Positions 1 through 8,761 are shown, counted from the stretch's first letter. The stretch: 64,000 nt of DNA from Piscirickettsiaceae bacterium (GCA_013215825.1 JABSQN010000001.1:124001-188000), one strand, 5' to 3'. Notes: a model not told the origin generated them from the letters alone. Numbers and translations are program-made.

Positions 1-467
1 ATATTGCACATCATTTGAGTTGGCATATGGGGCAATTAGATATTGATCCTACACAAGGGCCTAATTTAGTTGATGTCGTCACTTTGCAACAAGAACGAGC
101 TAAAACCTTAGTCGAGATGGCTACAAACAGTCAGTTCTTTTATAAAGATGTTGAAGGCTATGATGCTAAAGCAGCAAAGAAAAACCTAACAATTAAAAGT
201 ATCGAGATCTTAGAAGATATGCACCAACGCCTATCTGCATTACCAGAATGGCTAGCTGAACCAATACATGACCATATTAAGGAATGTTCAGTGGCAAGAG
301 AAATAGGTATGGGTAAAGTAGCTCAACCTATTCGTGTCGCAATTACTGGGAATACGATGTCGCCACCACTTGATCTAACATTAGAACTACTTGGACGTGA
401 GCGCACATTGCACGCAATCGAGCAGGCAGTAGTATGGATCAAAGATAATGCTGCAGATCAAGCATAA
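1..467 (+). CDS. gltX: Glutamate--tRNA ligase, C-terminal part (5' end outside window)
   Basis: This is the carboxy-terminal anticodon-binding part of glutamyl-tRNA synthetase, which charges tRNA-Glu in the cytoplasm. The reading frame is open from the first bases, so the catalytic Rossmann half lies to the left of the window. The visible part includes the conserved stretches RAKTLVEMA, MGKVAQPIRVAITG and LLGRERTLHAIEQA, typical of the helical C-terminal domain. The stop is TAA at 465-467. It is a housekeeping gene directly upstream of xoxF, with about 200 bases between them, so the two are probably transcribed separately. The family assignment is secure. Confidence 0.95.
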   Translation, partial: IAHHLSWHMGQLDIDPTQGPNLVDVVTLQQERAKTLVEMATNSQFFYKDVEGYDAKAAKKNLTIKSIEILEDMHQRLSALPEWLAEPIHDHIKECSVAREIGMGKVAQPIRVAITGNTMSPPLDLTLELLGRERTLHAIEQAVVWIKDNAADQA

Positions 468-501
468 AAGTATTAAGCCTTGATTTTCATGTGGTTACGG
501 C

Positions 502-521
502 TTCGGGAAAAAGTTCCCGAA
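502..521 (+). other. Perfect hairpin downstream of gltX
   Basis: An 8-bp perfect stem (ttcgggaa/ttcccgaa) with a 4-base loop lies 35 bases after the gltX stop. No run of T follows it on the + strand, so it is not a classical intrinsic terminator. It may be a 3'-end stabiliser, or a terminator working with another factor. Confidence 0.4.
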
Positions 522-561
522 AAGAATAAGGTAAAAGTCTTAAAAAAAACAGGAAAGATGC

Positions 562-590
562 TTGACTATCGAATTAACAGGGATTAATGT
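562..590 (+). promoter_or_regulatory. Candidate sigma-70 promoter of xoxF
   Basis: TTGACT (562-567) and TAATGT (585-590) are separated by 17 bases, close to the sigma-70 consensus. A start about seven bases later would leave a leader of roughly 65-70 bases before the xoxF ATG at 665. The call is from sequence only; binding sites for a lanthanide or methanol regulator were not recognised. Confidence 0.5.
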
Positions 591-664
591 TCGACAACGC
601 ACTTAGCTCTCGAGGGGGCAAATTGTGTTTAATTATAATTAAAAAGCAATATAAGGAAAAGTTT

Positions 665-2443
665 ATGAAGCTGAAAACATTATCAATTGCAATGATGGCA
701 TTAGCAACTACAGGTGTAGTTGTAGCTGATGAAATCTTGACAATGCAAGAAAACGAAAACAACTGGGTATCTGCTGCAGGTAACTATAACAACCAACGTT
801 ATAGCAAACTAGCACAAATCAACAAAGATAACGTTGCTGATTTGAAAATGGCATGGACTTTCTCAACAGGTGTTTTACGTGGTCACGAAGGTAACGCATT
901 AGTTATCGACGGTACTATGTACGTTCATACTGCATTCCCTAACATTGTATTCGCATTGGATTTAAACAATGACGGCGCAATCAAATGGAAATATGAGCCA
1001 AAACAAAACTATGATGAAACTGTTCCAGTTATGTGTTGTGATACAGTTAACCGTGGTTTAGCTTACGGCGACGGAAAAATCTTCCTAGCACAAGCAGATA
1101 ACGTATTAGTTGCTTTAGATATGAACAGTGGTAAAGCTGTTTGGTCTCACAAACGTGATACAGCAACACGTGGCGCTACATCTACAGGTGCTCCACACGT
1201 ATTTAAAGATAAAGTACTAGTCGGTATTTCTGGTGGTGAGTTTGGTGTACGTGGTTACGTTAAAGCTTACGACTTAGATGGTGCAGAAAAATGGCAAGTT
1301 TACAGCACAGGTCCTGATGCTGAAATGGGTTTCGATCCTAAGAAAACAATGTCTATGCTGAAACCAGTTGGAAAAGATTCTTCTTTGAAAACATGGAAAG
1401 GCGACCAATGGAAAATTGGTGGTGGTACAACTTGGGGTTGGTACTCTTACGATCCTGATCTAAACATGTTCTACTACGGTAACGGTAACCCATCTACTTG
1501 GAACCCGGCTCAACGTCCTGGTGACAACAAATGGTCTATGTCTTTATTCGGTCGTGATTTAGATACTGGTATGGCTAAATGGGTATACCAAATGACTCCA
1601 TTCGATGAGTGGGATTATGATGGTATCAATGAAGTTCCATTAGCAGACCAAAAAATCAACGGTAAAATGCGCAAAACTCTTGTACATTTCGATCGTAACG
1701 GTTTTGGTTACACAATGGACCGCGTAACTGGTGAATTATTAGTTGCTGAAAAATTCGATCCAGCTGTTAACTGGTCTAACGGTGTAAACCTTAAGACTGG
1801 TCTTCATGATCGTGTAGCTAAGTACTCTACAGCACGTAACGGTGCAGACGTAAATACTACTGGTATTTGTCCTGCTGCGTTAGGTTCTAAAGATCAACAA
1901 CCAGCTGCATACTCTCCACGTACAGGTTTATTCTACGTTCCAACAAACCACGTATGTATGGATTACGAACCATTCGAAGTTGAATACACATCAGGTCAAC
2001 CATATGTTGGTGCGACTTTGAACATGTTCCCAGCTCCAGGTGGTACACACTTAGGTAACTTCATTGCTTGGGATGCACGTGTTGGTAAGATCGTTTGGTC
2101 TAACCCAGAACGTTTCTCAGCATGGTCTGGTGCGTTAGCAACTGCGTCTGATTTAGTATTCTACGGAACATTAGAAGGCTACATCAAAGCGTTAGATGCA
2201 CAATCTGGTCGTGAGTTATGGAGATTCAAAACTGCTTCAGGTATTATCGGTAACGTTAATACTTACAAGCATGAAGGTAAACAGTTCATCTCTATCCTTT
2301 CAGGTATCGGTGGTTGGGCTGGTATTGGTATCGCTCTTCCTCAATTAGAGAATGATACTGATGGTCTTGGTGCGGTAGGTGCTTACAAAGCGCTATCTAG
2401 CTGGACTAACCTAGGTGGTATTTTAAGCGTATTTAGCTTATAA
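665..2443 (+). CDS. xoxF: Lanthanide-dependent PQQ methanol dehydrogenase XoxF
   Basis: This periplasmic quinoprotein oxidises methanol (often onward to formate in XoxF enzymes) with PQQ and a lanthanide ion, passing electrons to a dedicated cytochrome c. The 592-residue product is the usual length for the large subunit. The chosen ATG has AAGGA upstream and opens a signal peptide ending near VVVADE; the open frame reaches back to 587 but would add an unlikely leader. Adjacent cysteines C124-C125 match the vicinal disulfide of PQQ alcohol dehydrogenases. The motif DEWDYDG supplies the catalytic Asp317 and, two residues on, Asp319. This extra aspartate marks lanthanide-type XoxF; calcium-type MxaF has alanine there. 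Beta-propeller tryptophan-docking repeats are visible. No MxaI-like small subunit or pqq gene is present in the window. A strong terminator follows. Confidence 0.95.
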   Translation: MKLKTLSIAMMALATTGVVVADEILTMQENENNWVSAAGNYNNQRYSKLAQINKDNVADLKMAWTFSTGVLRGHEGNALVIDGTMYVHTAFPNIVFALDLNNDGAIKWKYEPKQNYDETVPVMCCDTVNRGLAYGDGKIFLAQADNVLVALDMNSGKAVWSHKRDTATRGATSTGAPHVFKDKVLVGISGGEFGVRGYVKAYDLDGAEKWQVYSTGPDAEMGFDPKKTMSMLKPVGKDSSLKTWKGDQWKIGGGTTWGWYSYDPDLNMFYYGNGNPSTWNPAQRPGDNKWSMSLFGRDLDTGMAKWVYQMTPFDEWDYDGINEVPLADQKINGKMRKTLVHFDRNGFGYTMDRVTGELLVAEKFDPAVNWSNGVNLKTGLHDRVAKYSTARNGADVNTTGICPAALGSKDQQPAAYSPRTGLFYVPTNHVCMDYEPFEVEYTSGQPYVGATLNMFPAPGGTHLGNFIAWDARVGKIVWSNPERFSAWSGALATASDLVFYGTLEGYIKALDAQSGRELWRFKTASGIIGNVNTYKHEGKQFISILSGIGGWAGIGIALPQLENDTDGLGAVGAYKALSSWTNLGGILSVFSL

Positions 2444-2490
2444 GACCTTTACTTATTAAATTTATTTAATAAATAAAAACCTAAATAGAG

Positions 2491-2521
2491 AAGCCCGGCA
2501 CTTGTGTCGGGCTTTTTTTTT
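2491..2521 (+). terminator. Intrinsic terminator after xoxF
   Basis: A GC-rich stem (agcccggcac paired with gtgtcgggct, one G-T wobble) is followed directly by nine T residues. It lies 48 bases after the xoxF stop and 62 bases before the next gene. It may reduce read-through so that xoxF mRNA exceeds the mRNA of its electron acceptor. Confidence 0.85.
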
Positions 2522-2582
2522 GGTTATATTTACATGCTATTAAAATAGTTTGTATTTCATGAATTGGACAGAAGGGTAAAGC

Positions 2583-3833
2583 ATGACATTAATACGCGTA
2601 TTATCAAATATCACATTAGGACTTATATTAAGTGCTAGCTTTGTATCGGCGGGTGAATTTAAACCGTTACGCGGACAAACAGCAGTTCGAGTGTGTGCGG
2701 ATGCATATAACTTGCCGTACTCAAATAATAAGTTAGAAGGCTTTGATAATAAGATAGCCGCGATTATTGGTGAAGAATTAGGTCTTCCTGTCGAATATTA
2801 TTGGTTTCCGCAGCGAATCGGTTTTGGTCGAAATACAATAAAAAAAGTAGACAATGAAACAGGTAAGTTTTTATGTGATTTAGCAATGAGCATCCCGGCA
2901 GAACGTGGAATGTACTCACCAACAACGGCTTACTTTAGCTCGATTGATGCAATGGTTTATCGTACTGGTGAAGGGTATGAGTTAAAAACGATTAGTGATG
3001 TTGCTAAGGTTAGTAAAGAAAACAAAAAGCTAAAAATCGGTTTATTTGATCGAGCAACAGCAACAACGATATTGTTGGAAAATGGTTTAGAAGATCAAAT
3101 TGAATATTTCCAAATGATGACTGGCGATATTCGTGTTAATTCAGGTCGAATTATTTCAGAAGCTTTGGCATCGGGACAAATTGATGTTGCGTTTGCATGG
3201 GGTCCTATTGCGGCATACTATGCTGACCATTCCGATGTCGAAATGAAAGTTGTACCGTTAAATGAGTTAGGTACAGATCTTATATTTAGCTTTGGTATGG
3301 GTGTTAGACATCAAGATAAAGCATGGCAAGAGTTACTCAATAAAATTTTAGAAAAGCGTAAAGATGATATAGCGGCAATTGTTGCGACGTATAATTTCCC
3401 TTCATTGGCTAATGTAAAACAAAGTCCTAAGAAGAAACGTAAAACTGCCTATACCATTGAAAATGGTAAAGTCGATGATAGTACCTATACAGGATGGCAC
3501 TTATTTAATACCACATGTTTTGTGTGTCATGGTGATGATGCATTAGGCACAGATCGCGCGCCTAATTTAGTAACGCGTCTAGAAGGCATGAGTTCGAGAG
3601 CATTTAGAAAAAAAGTGCTACATCGCTATTTTGCTAAAGTGAATCTTGATGATCCGGATCGTCGCATGGCGTTCCTAGCTCAAATTGCAGAGAAAGATGC
3701 AGTTAAGTTTAAGATGCCAATATGGTCTGATGAACCTAATATTCGCGCTCATATCGGCGATTTATATTCTTATCTGAAGGCACGATCAGATGGTGCTTTA
3801 GCGGAAGGACAGCCAAAACGTTTATCTAAATAA
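2583..3833 (+). CDS. XoxJ-cytochrome c (XoxG) fusion protein
   Basis: This 416-residue exported protein joins two functions usually encoded by separate xox genes. Residues 1-24 are a signal peptide (cleavage near VSAGEF). Residues about 30-285 are a periplasmic substrate-binding fold of the MxaJ/XoxJ type found only with quinoprotein dehydrogenases (VRVCADAYNLPYSN, LCDLAMSIPAERG, IDVAFAWGP). A lysine-rich linker near 285-295 leads to a class I cytochrome c domain with heme site CFVCH (Cys312, Cys315, His316) and a candidate distal Met378 in KMP. It should bind XoxF and accept its electrons. A good ribosome site (GAAGGG) precedes the ATG. Fused XoxG/XoxJ proteins are known from verrucomicrobial methanotrophs (cytochrome cGJ); whether this one descends from the same event is unknown. 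Confidence 0.88.
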   Translation: MTLIRVLSNITLGLILSASFVSAGEFKPLRGQTAVRVCADAYNLPYSNNKLEGFDNKIAAIIGEELGLPVEYYWFPQRIGFGRNTIKKVDNETGKFLCDLAMSIPAERGMYSPTTAYFSSIDAMVYRTGEGYELKTISDVAKVSKENKKLKIGLFDRATATTILLENGLEDQIEYFQMMTGDIRVNSGRIISEALASGQIDVAFAWGPIAAYYADHSDVEMKVVPLNELGTDLIFSFGMGVRHQDKAWQELLNKILEKRKDDIAAIVATYNFPSLANVKQSPKKKRKTAYTIENGKVDDSTYTGWHLFNTTCFVCHGDDALGTDRAPNLVTRLEGMSSRAFRKKVLHRYFAKVNLDDPDRRMAFLAQIAEKDAVKFKMPIWSDEPNIRAHIGDLYSYLKARSDGALAEGQPKRLSK

Positions 3834-3846
3834 ACTAGGCAAGAAT

Positions 3847-4320
3847 CTATTCAATAGTTTCTTGTACAATGGATAATAGGTTTGTATTAATGCGTGCTGC
3901 AAAATCATTCTGAACAGGGTCTGATGTATTATCGACCATCAATCTAGTGCCAACGATCACGCCCTGCGTATCTTCACGAACAGTGATAATGCAGGGCATA
4001 TCATTGATAAGGTCAGAATTTATTTCCATCATTTCTTTGGCATAAGTGATATTGCAAAAGCTAATAACGGTTGAGAGAGGATAATATTCTTCACCTCGAT
4101 CACGAATAGCTTGGCCAATATTACTTCGGTGAATGATGCGGTAATTATGTTCAGAAATAGCGATATCAAGATTTAATAAAGTATTTTCGAAATTATAATT
4201 GCTCAACTGCTGATATAATCTATTAGCGTCAGTATCTTTTTGCGAGCATCCGGACATGCTTAATATAAGAAAAAGAAAGATTAAGAAATTAGGAACTTTT
4301 AAGGGCTGTTTAGTGGTCAT
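3847..4320 (-). CDS. DUF302 family lipoprotein
   Basis: The product is about 157 residues and starts with a lipoprotein signal whose lipobox is LSMSGC, so it should be a periplasm-facing membrane-anchored protein. The mature part has the DUF302 pattern: an alternating N-terminal beta segment, then a strand reading STVISFCNITYAKEMM, and MPCIITVREDTQG near the end. The function of DUF302 is unknown. A TTG start at 4341 would add seven residues; the ATG was preferred because the signal peptide begins right after it. It is convergent with the xoxJ-cytochrome gene (13 bases apart) and divergent from the next gene. Its position inside the xox cluster suggests, but does not show, a role there. Confidence 0.7.
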   Translation of the reverse strand: MTTKQPLKVPNFLIFLFLILSMSGCSQKDTDANRLYQQLSNYNFENTLLNLDIAISEHNYRIIHRSNIGQAIRDRGEEYYPLSTVISFCNITYAKEMMEINSDLINDMPCIITVREDTQGVIVGTRLMVDNTSDPVQNDFAARINTNLLSIVQETIE

Positions 4321-4382
4321 AGAATTTAGTTCGATAGACAAAAATTAAAGAATAACATTAAATTTTAAAGAGGGTTACGCTT

Positions 4383-5066
4383 GTGCGAAAAATAGGAACT
4401 TTACTAGCATCAGTATGTGTATTACTGATATTTACTGCTAATGCTTATGCGGTCTCAGGATTTTCAGAAATTAATAATGAATTATTTGATAAGGCTCACC
4501 TGAAAAATATTACAGTTCCTGGAACGTTACATTACAAATATAAGAAAGAAAGCTTTGTTGATGGTGCGCGTGAAGATACGATTGATGTGATCGTGACTAA
4601 TATTCGAAATACTGGACGCAAAGATACCGAGTTTAAATTTTTTACGGGCGATGATAACCGTCCATATATGGATAGAGATAATCAGCAAGGTAATGGCATT
4701 TTTGTTTTATATTTAGAATTTGATATACATGAAATGGAAAGGCTAACGGGTGGTGATTGGCCCTATTTTCAACGGAAAATAAGATGGGCATTAGCAAAAG
4801 GTGCTGATTCAAAAGAAGTTGAGATTGACTATCAAGGTAAAAAAGTAAAAGGCATACAATATACTATTCAACCTTATATTAATGATCCAAAAAGTGCACG
4901 CTATAGCTTATATGCGGGTAAGTATTATATATTTACTTTATCAGAAGAGATCCCCGGTGAAATCTATCAAGTACGCACTATCGTGCCAGATGGTAAAACA
5001 TGGCAAGAAGGCGATGAGTTCCTAACTGAAGAAGTGCTAACTTTTACAGGCTTTGAAGAAAAATAA
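4383..5066 (+). CDS. Unrecognised secreted protein in the xox cluster
   Basis: This 227-residue protein has a clear signal peptide (hydrophobic residues 6-22, cleavage after NAYA) and no other membrane segment, so it should be periplasmic or secreted. It starts at GTG 4383 behind GAGGGTTACGCTT. The mature part is rich in charged and aromatic residues and looks beta-rich, with segments such as DTIDVIVTNIRNTGRKD and EEIPGEIYQVRTIVPDG. It lacks a CxxCH heme motif, and I know of no named family for it. The xox genes on its left suggest a methanol-oxidation accessory role, but this is positional inference. A strong bidirectional terminator closes the cluster on its right. Confidence 0.7.
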   Translation: MRKIGTLLASVCVLLIFTANAYAVSGFSEINNELFDKAHLKNITVPGTLHYKYKKESFVDGAREDTIDVIVTNIRNTGRKDTEFKFFTGDDNRPYMDRDNQQGNGIFVLYLEFDIHEMERLTGGDWPYFQRKIRWALAKGADSKEVEIDYQGKKVKGIQYTIQPYINDPKSARYSLYAGKYYIFTLSEEIPGEIYQVRTIVPDGKTWQEGDEFLTEEVLTFTGFEEK

Positions 5067-5075
5067 ATAACACAT

Positions 5076-5105
5076 AAAAAAGCGGACGTAATGTCCGCTT
5101 TTTTA
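5076..5105. terminator. Bidirectional intrinsic terminator
   Basis: The stem agcggac/gtccgct has a five-base loop, flanked by A residues on the left and T residues on the right. It can stop transcription on both strands and separates the converging unrecognised secreted gene and sspB. Confidence 0.85.
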
Positions 5106-5132
5106 TGCTTTTAAATTATGAAAACTTAACTT

Positions 5133-5516
5133 TTACTTTACAACTTTTAATTTAGGTTGAGCTCTTTTTATAGAAGAGGACTTGCTTGGTGTCGGTGGCT
5201 TTAAAGGTTCGTCATCAGTAAAAAACATCCCTTCGTTATTTTCCTTACTATATATTGCAAGAATGGCCGTAATAGGAACGAATAGCTCCATAGGCTTGCC
5301 TGAGAACCGAGCGGAGAAGCTTACCCACTCATTATTAGCGTGGAAGTTGCTAATAGCATTAGGCGCAATATTAAGCACGATCTTGTTATCGTTAATATAG
5401 TCATGGGGTACTTGCACACCATCGATAGTTGTATTAACTAATAAATAGGGCGTAAGTTGATTGTCTAGCAACCATTCATAAATGGCTCTGACTAGATAGG
5501 GCTTTTGTGACGTCAT
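5133..5516 (-). CDS. sspB: ClpXP protease specificity-enhancing factor SspB
   Basis: SspB is the adaptor that delivers ssrA-tagged proteins from stalled ribosomes to the ClpXP protease. The 127-residue product has the N-terminal dimer helix (PYLVRAIYEWLLDN), the substrate-groove segment with NISNF-like residues, and FSGKPMELFVPITAILAIY, all diagnostic. The C-terminal ClpX-binding tail (PKLKVVK) follows a flexible linker, as in the family. It lies 12 bases after sspA in the same operon, the usual gammaproteobacterial arrangement. Confidence 0.95.
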   Translation of the reverse strand: MTSQKPYLVRAIYEWLLDNQLTPYLLVNTTIDGVQVPHDYINDNKIVLNIAPNAISNFHANNEWVSFSARFSGKPMELFVPITAILAIYSKENNEGMFFTDDEPLKPPTPSKSSSIKRAQPKLKVVK

Positions 5517-5528
5517 AGTGGCAGAATC

Positions 5529-6149
5529 TTAACGCATATCGCGTTCAATATCACTTAGACTAGCTTGGAAGCTTTCTCGTGCAAAAATACGTTGAGCGTA
5601 TTCTTCAACGGCTTTAGCCTTAGCGGGTAGTTTTATATTTAACATGGGTAAGCGCCATAACAATGGGGCAATACTACAGTCTAATAATGAGAATTCATTG
5701 CTCATGAAAAAATCAGTTTCATTAAAGATCGGTGCTAATACGGTGAGATCTTCTTGAATTATTTTACGAGCTTTAGCCATTTTTCCCTTTTCTACACCGG
5801 TGAGTGCATTCCAGAGCGAATACCAGTCCTTATCAATGCGATGGAGCATTAGGCGGGTTTTTGCACGAGAAGCAGGGTCTACTGGCATTAATGTAGGCTG
5901 TAGGAAACGTTCTTCAAAATAATTAATGATGATATCTGCATCAAAGAGAACTAAGTCACGATCAATTAATGTCGGGCTAGTACCATAAGGATTCATTGCG
6001 GCTACATCTTCTGGCCATTGTCCATCGACAATATCTTCAATATTCGCCGTAATATTTTTTTCATGTAATACAATGCGGGTGCGATGACAAATCGGGTCAG
6101 AGGGATCTGAATAAAGTGTCATCATCGCTCGTCGATTACTATTGACCAT
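5529..6149 (-). CDS. sspA: Stringent starvation protein A
   Basis: SspA is a glutathione-S-transferase-fold protein that binds RNA polymerase with sigma-70 and helps stress and stationary-phase transcription. The 206-residue product has the thioredoxin-like N-terminal domain (LYSDPSDPICHRTRIVL, NPYGTSPTLIDRD) and an all-helical C-terminal domain. A strong ribosome site (AGGAG) precedes the ATG at 6149. It is the first gene of the sspA-sspB pair and follows petC, as in many gammaproteobacteria. A terminator-like hairpin separates it from petC, so it probably has its own promoter as well. Confidence 0.95.
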   Translation of the reverse strand: MVNSNRRAMMTLYSDPSDPICHRTRIVLHEKNITANIEDIVDGQWPEDVAAMNPYGTSPTLIDRDLVLFDADIIINYFEERFLQPTLMPVDPASRAKTRLMLHRIDKDWYSLWNALTGVEKGKMAKARKIIQEDLTVLAPIFNETDFFMSNEFSLLDCSIAPLLWRLPMLNIKLPAKAKAVEEYAQRIFARESFQASLSDIERDMR

Positions 6150-6200
6150 GTTTTTCTCCTGAGATCTCTATAGCTACTAGCTGTAGTTGAGCATTCATAT

Positions 6201-6231
6201 AAGAAAGGGAGTATTTATAGCTCCCTTTCTT
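6201..6231 (-). terminator. Hairpin terminator after petC
   Basis: The 11-bp inverted repeat aagaaagggag/ctccctttctt has a nine-base loop. It sits immediately downstream of the petC stop on the - strand and is followed by a T/A-rich stretch. It probably ends the petABC transcript before sspA; some read-through is likely given the short gap. Confidence 0.6.
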
Positions 6232-6234
6232 GCT

Positions 6235-6948
6235 TTAGTGAATATCTTTCCAGAATGCTTTTTTCATTGGGTAGACAACGAGAAATAAGATGAATAGGTA
6301 AAGTAGTACCCATTTTCCAAGTGCTAAACGTTGAATTTTAGATGGTTCACCGATATAAGCTAGGAAATTAACTAAGTCTGAGACCATTGTATTATAGTCA
6401 TGATTAGATAGTTCACCTTCTGAATCGTGAGCTAAATGCCCAGTTTCGTCATCATGAGATAAATAACCTTGTTGCTCCCATAAAACATGTGGCATACCAA
6501 CGTCTTTAAAGACTGTGTTGTTGGTTCCCATTGGTTTGCTGTCATCTAAATAAAATGAGCGAAGGTAGGTATTTAACCAATCTGCGCCACGAGCACGCGA
6601 GATAACAGAAAGATCGGGTGGTACGACACCAAACCATTTCTTAGCATCTTCTGTGCGCATAGCAATTGTCATGGTGTCACCAATTTTCTCAGAAGCAAAC
6701 ATAAGATTTGTCTTCACTTGCTCATCGGTTAAACCAATATCTTTCGCCATACGGTTATAACGCATAAATGACGCTGAGTGACAGCTAAGACAGTAGTTTA
6801 CAAATGTTTTTGCACCACGTTGTAAAGACGCTTTATCTGACAAATCCAGTTCAACGGGATCAAGGTGTACGCCACCAGATGCAGCAACAGCTTGAAAAGA
6901 TGTTACTGACATCAGCCCTATAAATAATGCATAAATTAATGTTCTCAT
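6235..6948 (-). CDS. petC: Cytochrome c1 of the bc1 complex
   Basis: This is the heme-c subunit of ubiquinol-cytochrome c oxidoreductase, passing electrons from the Rieske centre to soluble cytochrome c or a copper protein. The 237-residue precursor has a signal peptide, the heme motif CLSCH (Cys53, Cys56, His57) and the typical SxSFMRYNR follow-on. A C-terminal membrane anchor (residues about 213-230) ends in a short basic tail. The start overlaps the petB stop by four bases (ATGA-type), showing translational coupling. It is the last gene of petABC. Confidence 0.96.
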   Translation of the reverse strand: MRTLIYALFIGLMSVTSFQAVAASGGVHLDPVELDLSDKASLQRGAKTFVNYCLSCHSASFMRYNRMAKDIGLTDEQVKTNLMFASEKIGDTMTIAMRTEDAKKWFGVVPPDLSVISRARGADWLNTYLRSFYLDDSKPMGTNNTVFKDVGMPHVLWEQQGYLSHDDETGHLAHDSEGELSNHDYNTMVSDLVNFLAYIGEPSKIQRLALGKWVLLYLFILFLVVYPMKKAFWKDIH

Positions 6949-8162
6949 TTTGATGTCACCCTTTCTGGCACTGGCTTGTCTTTATCAATACTTGTATACC
7001 AAGGCATTAAGATAAAGAATGCAAAATAAATCACTGAAAATACACGAGCAATATTGGTATATAAGGTTGTCGCAGGTTGCGTACCTAAATAGCCTAAGGC
7101 AAGGAAGCTAATGATAAATAGTGTTAGAGCCCAGCGGAAATAAGGACCTCGATAGCGGATTGATTTCACAGGGCTACGATCTAACCACGGCAATAAGAAC
7201 AAGATTGCTTGTGCGCCACCCATTGCCATCACACCCATTAACTTATCAGGTACGGCACGTAAGATTGCGTAGAACGGAGTGAAATACCATAACGGTACAA
7301 TATGCTCCGGTGTTTTGAGCGCATTTGCAGGTACAAAGTTATCTTTTTCTAAGAACCAGCCGTCCAACTCAGGCATATAAAACAGAACTAAAGAGAAGAT
7401 AAATAAGAATACAACCACACCAACAATATCTTTAACCGAGTAGTAAGGGTGGAATGGAATGCCATCTAAAGGAATGCCATTTTTATCTTTATGATTCTTG
7501 ATTTCTATTCCATCAGGATTATTTGAGCCAACTTCATGCAATGCAATGATGTGAGCAACAACTAAGCCAAGCAAAACAAGAGGTACGGCAATAACATGGA
7601 AAGCAAAGAAGCGGTTTAATGTGGCATCAGCAACCACAAAGTCACCACGGATCCACAAGGCTAAATCAGCACCAATGACTGGTAATGCACCAAATAATGA
7701 GATGATAACTTGTGCACCCCAGAATGACATTTGTCCCCAAGGTAATAGGTAACCAAGGAAGGCCTCAGCCATCAGCGCCATATAAATGAACATACCAAAT
7801 ATCCACACTAATTCACGAGGTTGTTTGTATGAGCCATAAATAAGACCGCGGAACATATGAAGGTAGACAACAACAAAGAATGCAGAAGCGCCGGTAGAGT
7901 GCAAATAGCGAATGAGCCAACCCCATTCCACATCTCGCATAATGTATTCAACAGATGCAAAAGCCAGTGCAGCATCTGGCTTGTAGTTCATTGTTAGGAA
8001 TATGCCGGTAACAATTTGAAGCACTAATAGGAGCATGGCTAAAGAGCCAAAGAAATACCAAAAGTTAAAGTTTTTTGGTGCGTAATATTTGGAAAGATGA
8101 TCTTCCCACATTTTGGTAGCGGGGAAACGCGCATCTACCCAGCCCATTAAACTAGCAAACAT
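6945..8162 (-). CDS. petB: Cytochrome b of the bc1 complex
   Basis: This is the membrane core of the bc1 complex, carrying hemes bL and bH and the two quinone sites of the Q cycle. The 405-residue protein has eight hydrophobic helices. Its paired heme-ligand histidines are seen in RYLHSTGASAFFVVVYLH and FAFHVIAVPLVLLGLVVAHI. The quinol-oxidation loop PEWY appears here as PLWYFTPFYAILRAVPDK. The length is that of a full-length, unsplit bacterial cytochrome b. Its start overlaps the petA stop by one base. Confidence 0.97.
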   Translation of the reverse strand: MFASLMGWVDARFPATKMWEDHLSKYYAPKNFNFWYFFGSLAMLLLVLQIVTGIFLTMNYKPDAALAFASVEYIMRDVEWGWLIRYLHSTGASAFFVVVYLHMFRGLIYGSYKQPRELVWIFGMFIYMALMAEAFLGYLLPWGQMSFWGAQVIISLFGALPVIGADLALWIRGDFVVADATLNRFFAFHVIAVPLVLLGLVVAHIIALHEVGSNNPDGIEIKNHKDKNGIPLDGIPFHPYYSVKDIVGVVVFLFIFSLVLFYMPELDGWFLEKDNFVPANALKTPEHIVPLWYFTPFYAILRAVPDKLMGVMAMGGAQAILFLLPWLDRSPVKSIRYRGPYFRWALTLFIISFLALGYLGTQPATTLYTNIARVFSVIYFAFFILMPWYTSIDKDKPVPERVTSK

Positions 8163-8761
8163 TATGCGGCTCCTTGTAAATCTTCACCGATGACAATACG
8201 ATTATCACCTTGGAAATAATAGGGGGGAACAACTAGATTAGTTGGAGCAGGTACGCCCGAATAGACGCGACCAGCAAGATCAAACTTTGAACCGTGACAG
8301 GGGCAGAAAAAACCACCTTTCCAGTCAGAACCCAAATCTTCAGGTGCGAGTTCTGGGCGGTATGTTGGAGAACAGCCTAAGTGAGTACATATGCCAACTA
8401 AAACCATAAGATCTTCACGAATAGATCGTGCTTCATTTTTACAGTAGTCAGGTTGTTGTTCTAGTACATCACTGGCAGGATCACTTAACACGTCAAGATT
8501 ATTCGACATGGTTTGTAAAACTTCAGGCGAACGACGATAAACCCAAACAGGCTTTCCGCGCCATTCAATAGTCATTAACTGACCTACTTCAAGTTTACTG
8601 ATATCGACATTAACAGGCGCGCCAGCAGCTTGAGCTTTGGCACTTGGAAGCATAGATGAGACGAAAGGGACTGCAACAGCTACAGCGCCAGCACCACCAA
8701 CGACCACACTGGCCGCAGTAGTTAAAAATCGTCGTTTACTGTTATCAACAGTGCTAGACAT
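8162..8761 (-). CDS. petA: Rieske iron-sulfur subunit of the bc1 complex
   Basis: The [2Fe-2S] subunit accepts electrons from ubiquinol and moves to cytochrome c1. The 199-residue protein begins with a Tat-type signal-anchor (KRRFLTTAAS then a hydrophobic stretch to about residue 38). The cluster ligands are in the two boxes CTHLGCSP and CPCHGSKFD. It is the first gene of the pet operon. In many relatives rplM-rpsI lies upstream of petA; here a pseudoazurin gene does. Confidence 0.97.
   Translation of the reverse strand: MSSTVDNSKRRFLTTAASVVVGGAGAVAVAVPFVSSMLPSAKAQAAGAPVNVDISKLEVGQLMTIEWRGKPVWVYRRSPEVLQTMSNNLDVLSDPASDVLEQQPDYCKNEARSIREDLMVLVGICTHLGCSPTYRPELAPEDLGSDWKGGFFCPCHGSKFDLAGRVYSGVPAPTNLVVPPYYFQGDNRIVIGEDLQGAA

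Noticed and set aside
502-521. Perfect hairpin after gltX as an intrinsic terminator
   Set aside because: No T run follows on the coding strand; kept only as a hairpin.
587-664. Upstream extension of XoxF by 26 residues
   Set aside because: The ATG at 665 has a proper ribosome site and opens a signal peptide; the extension lies over the promoter and would bury the signal.
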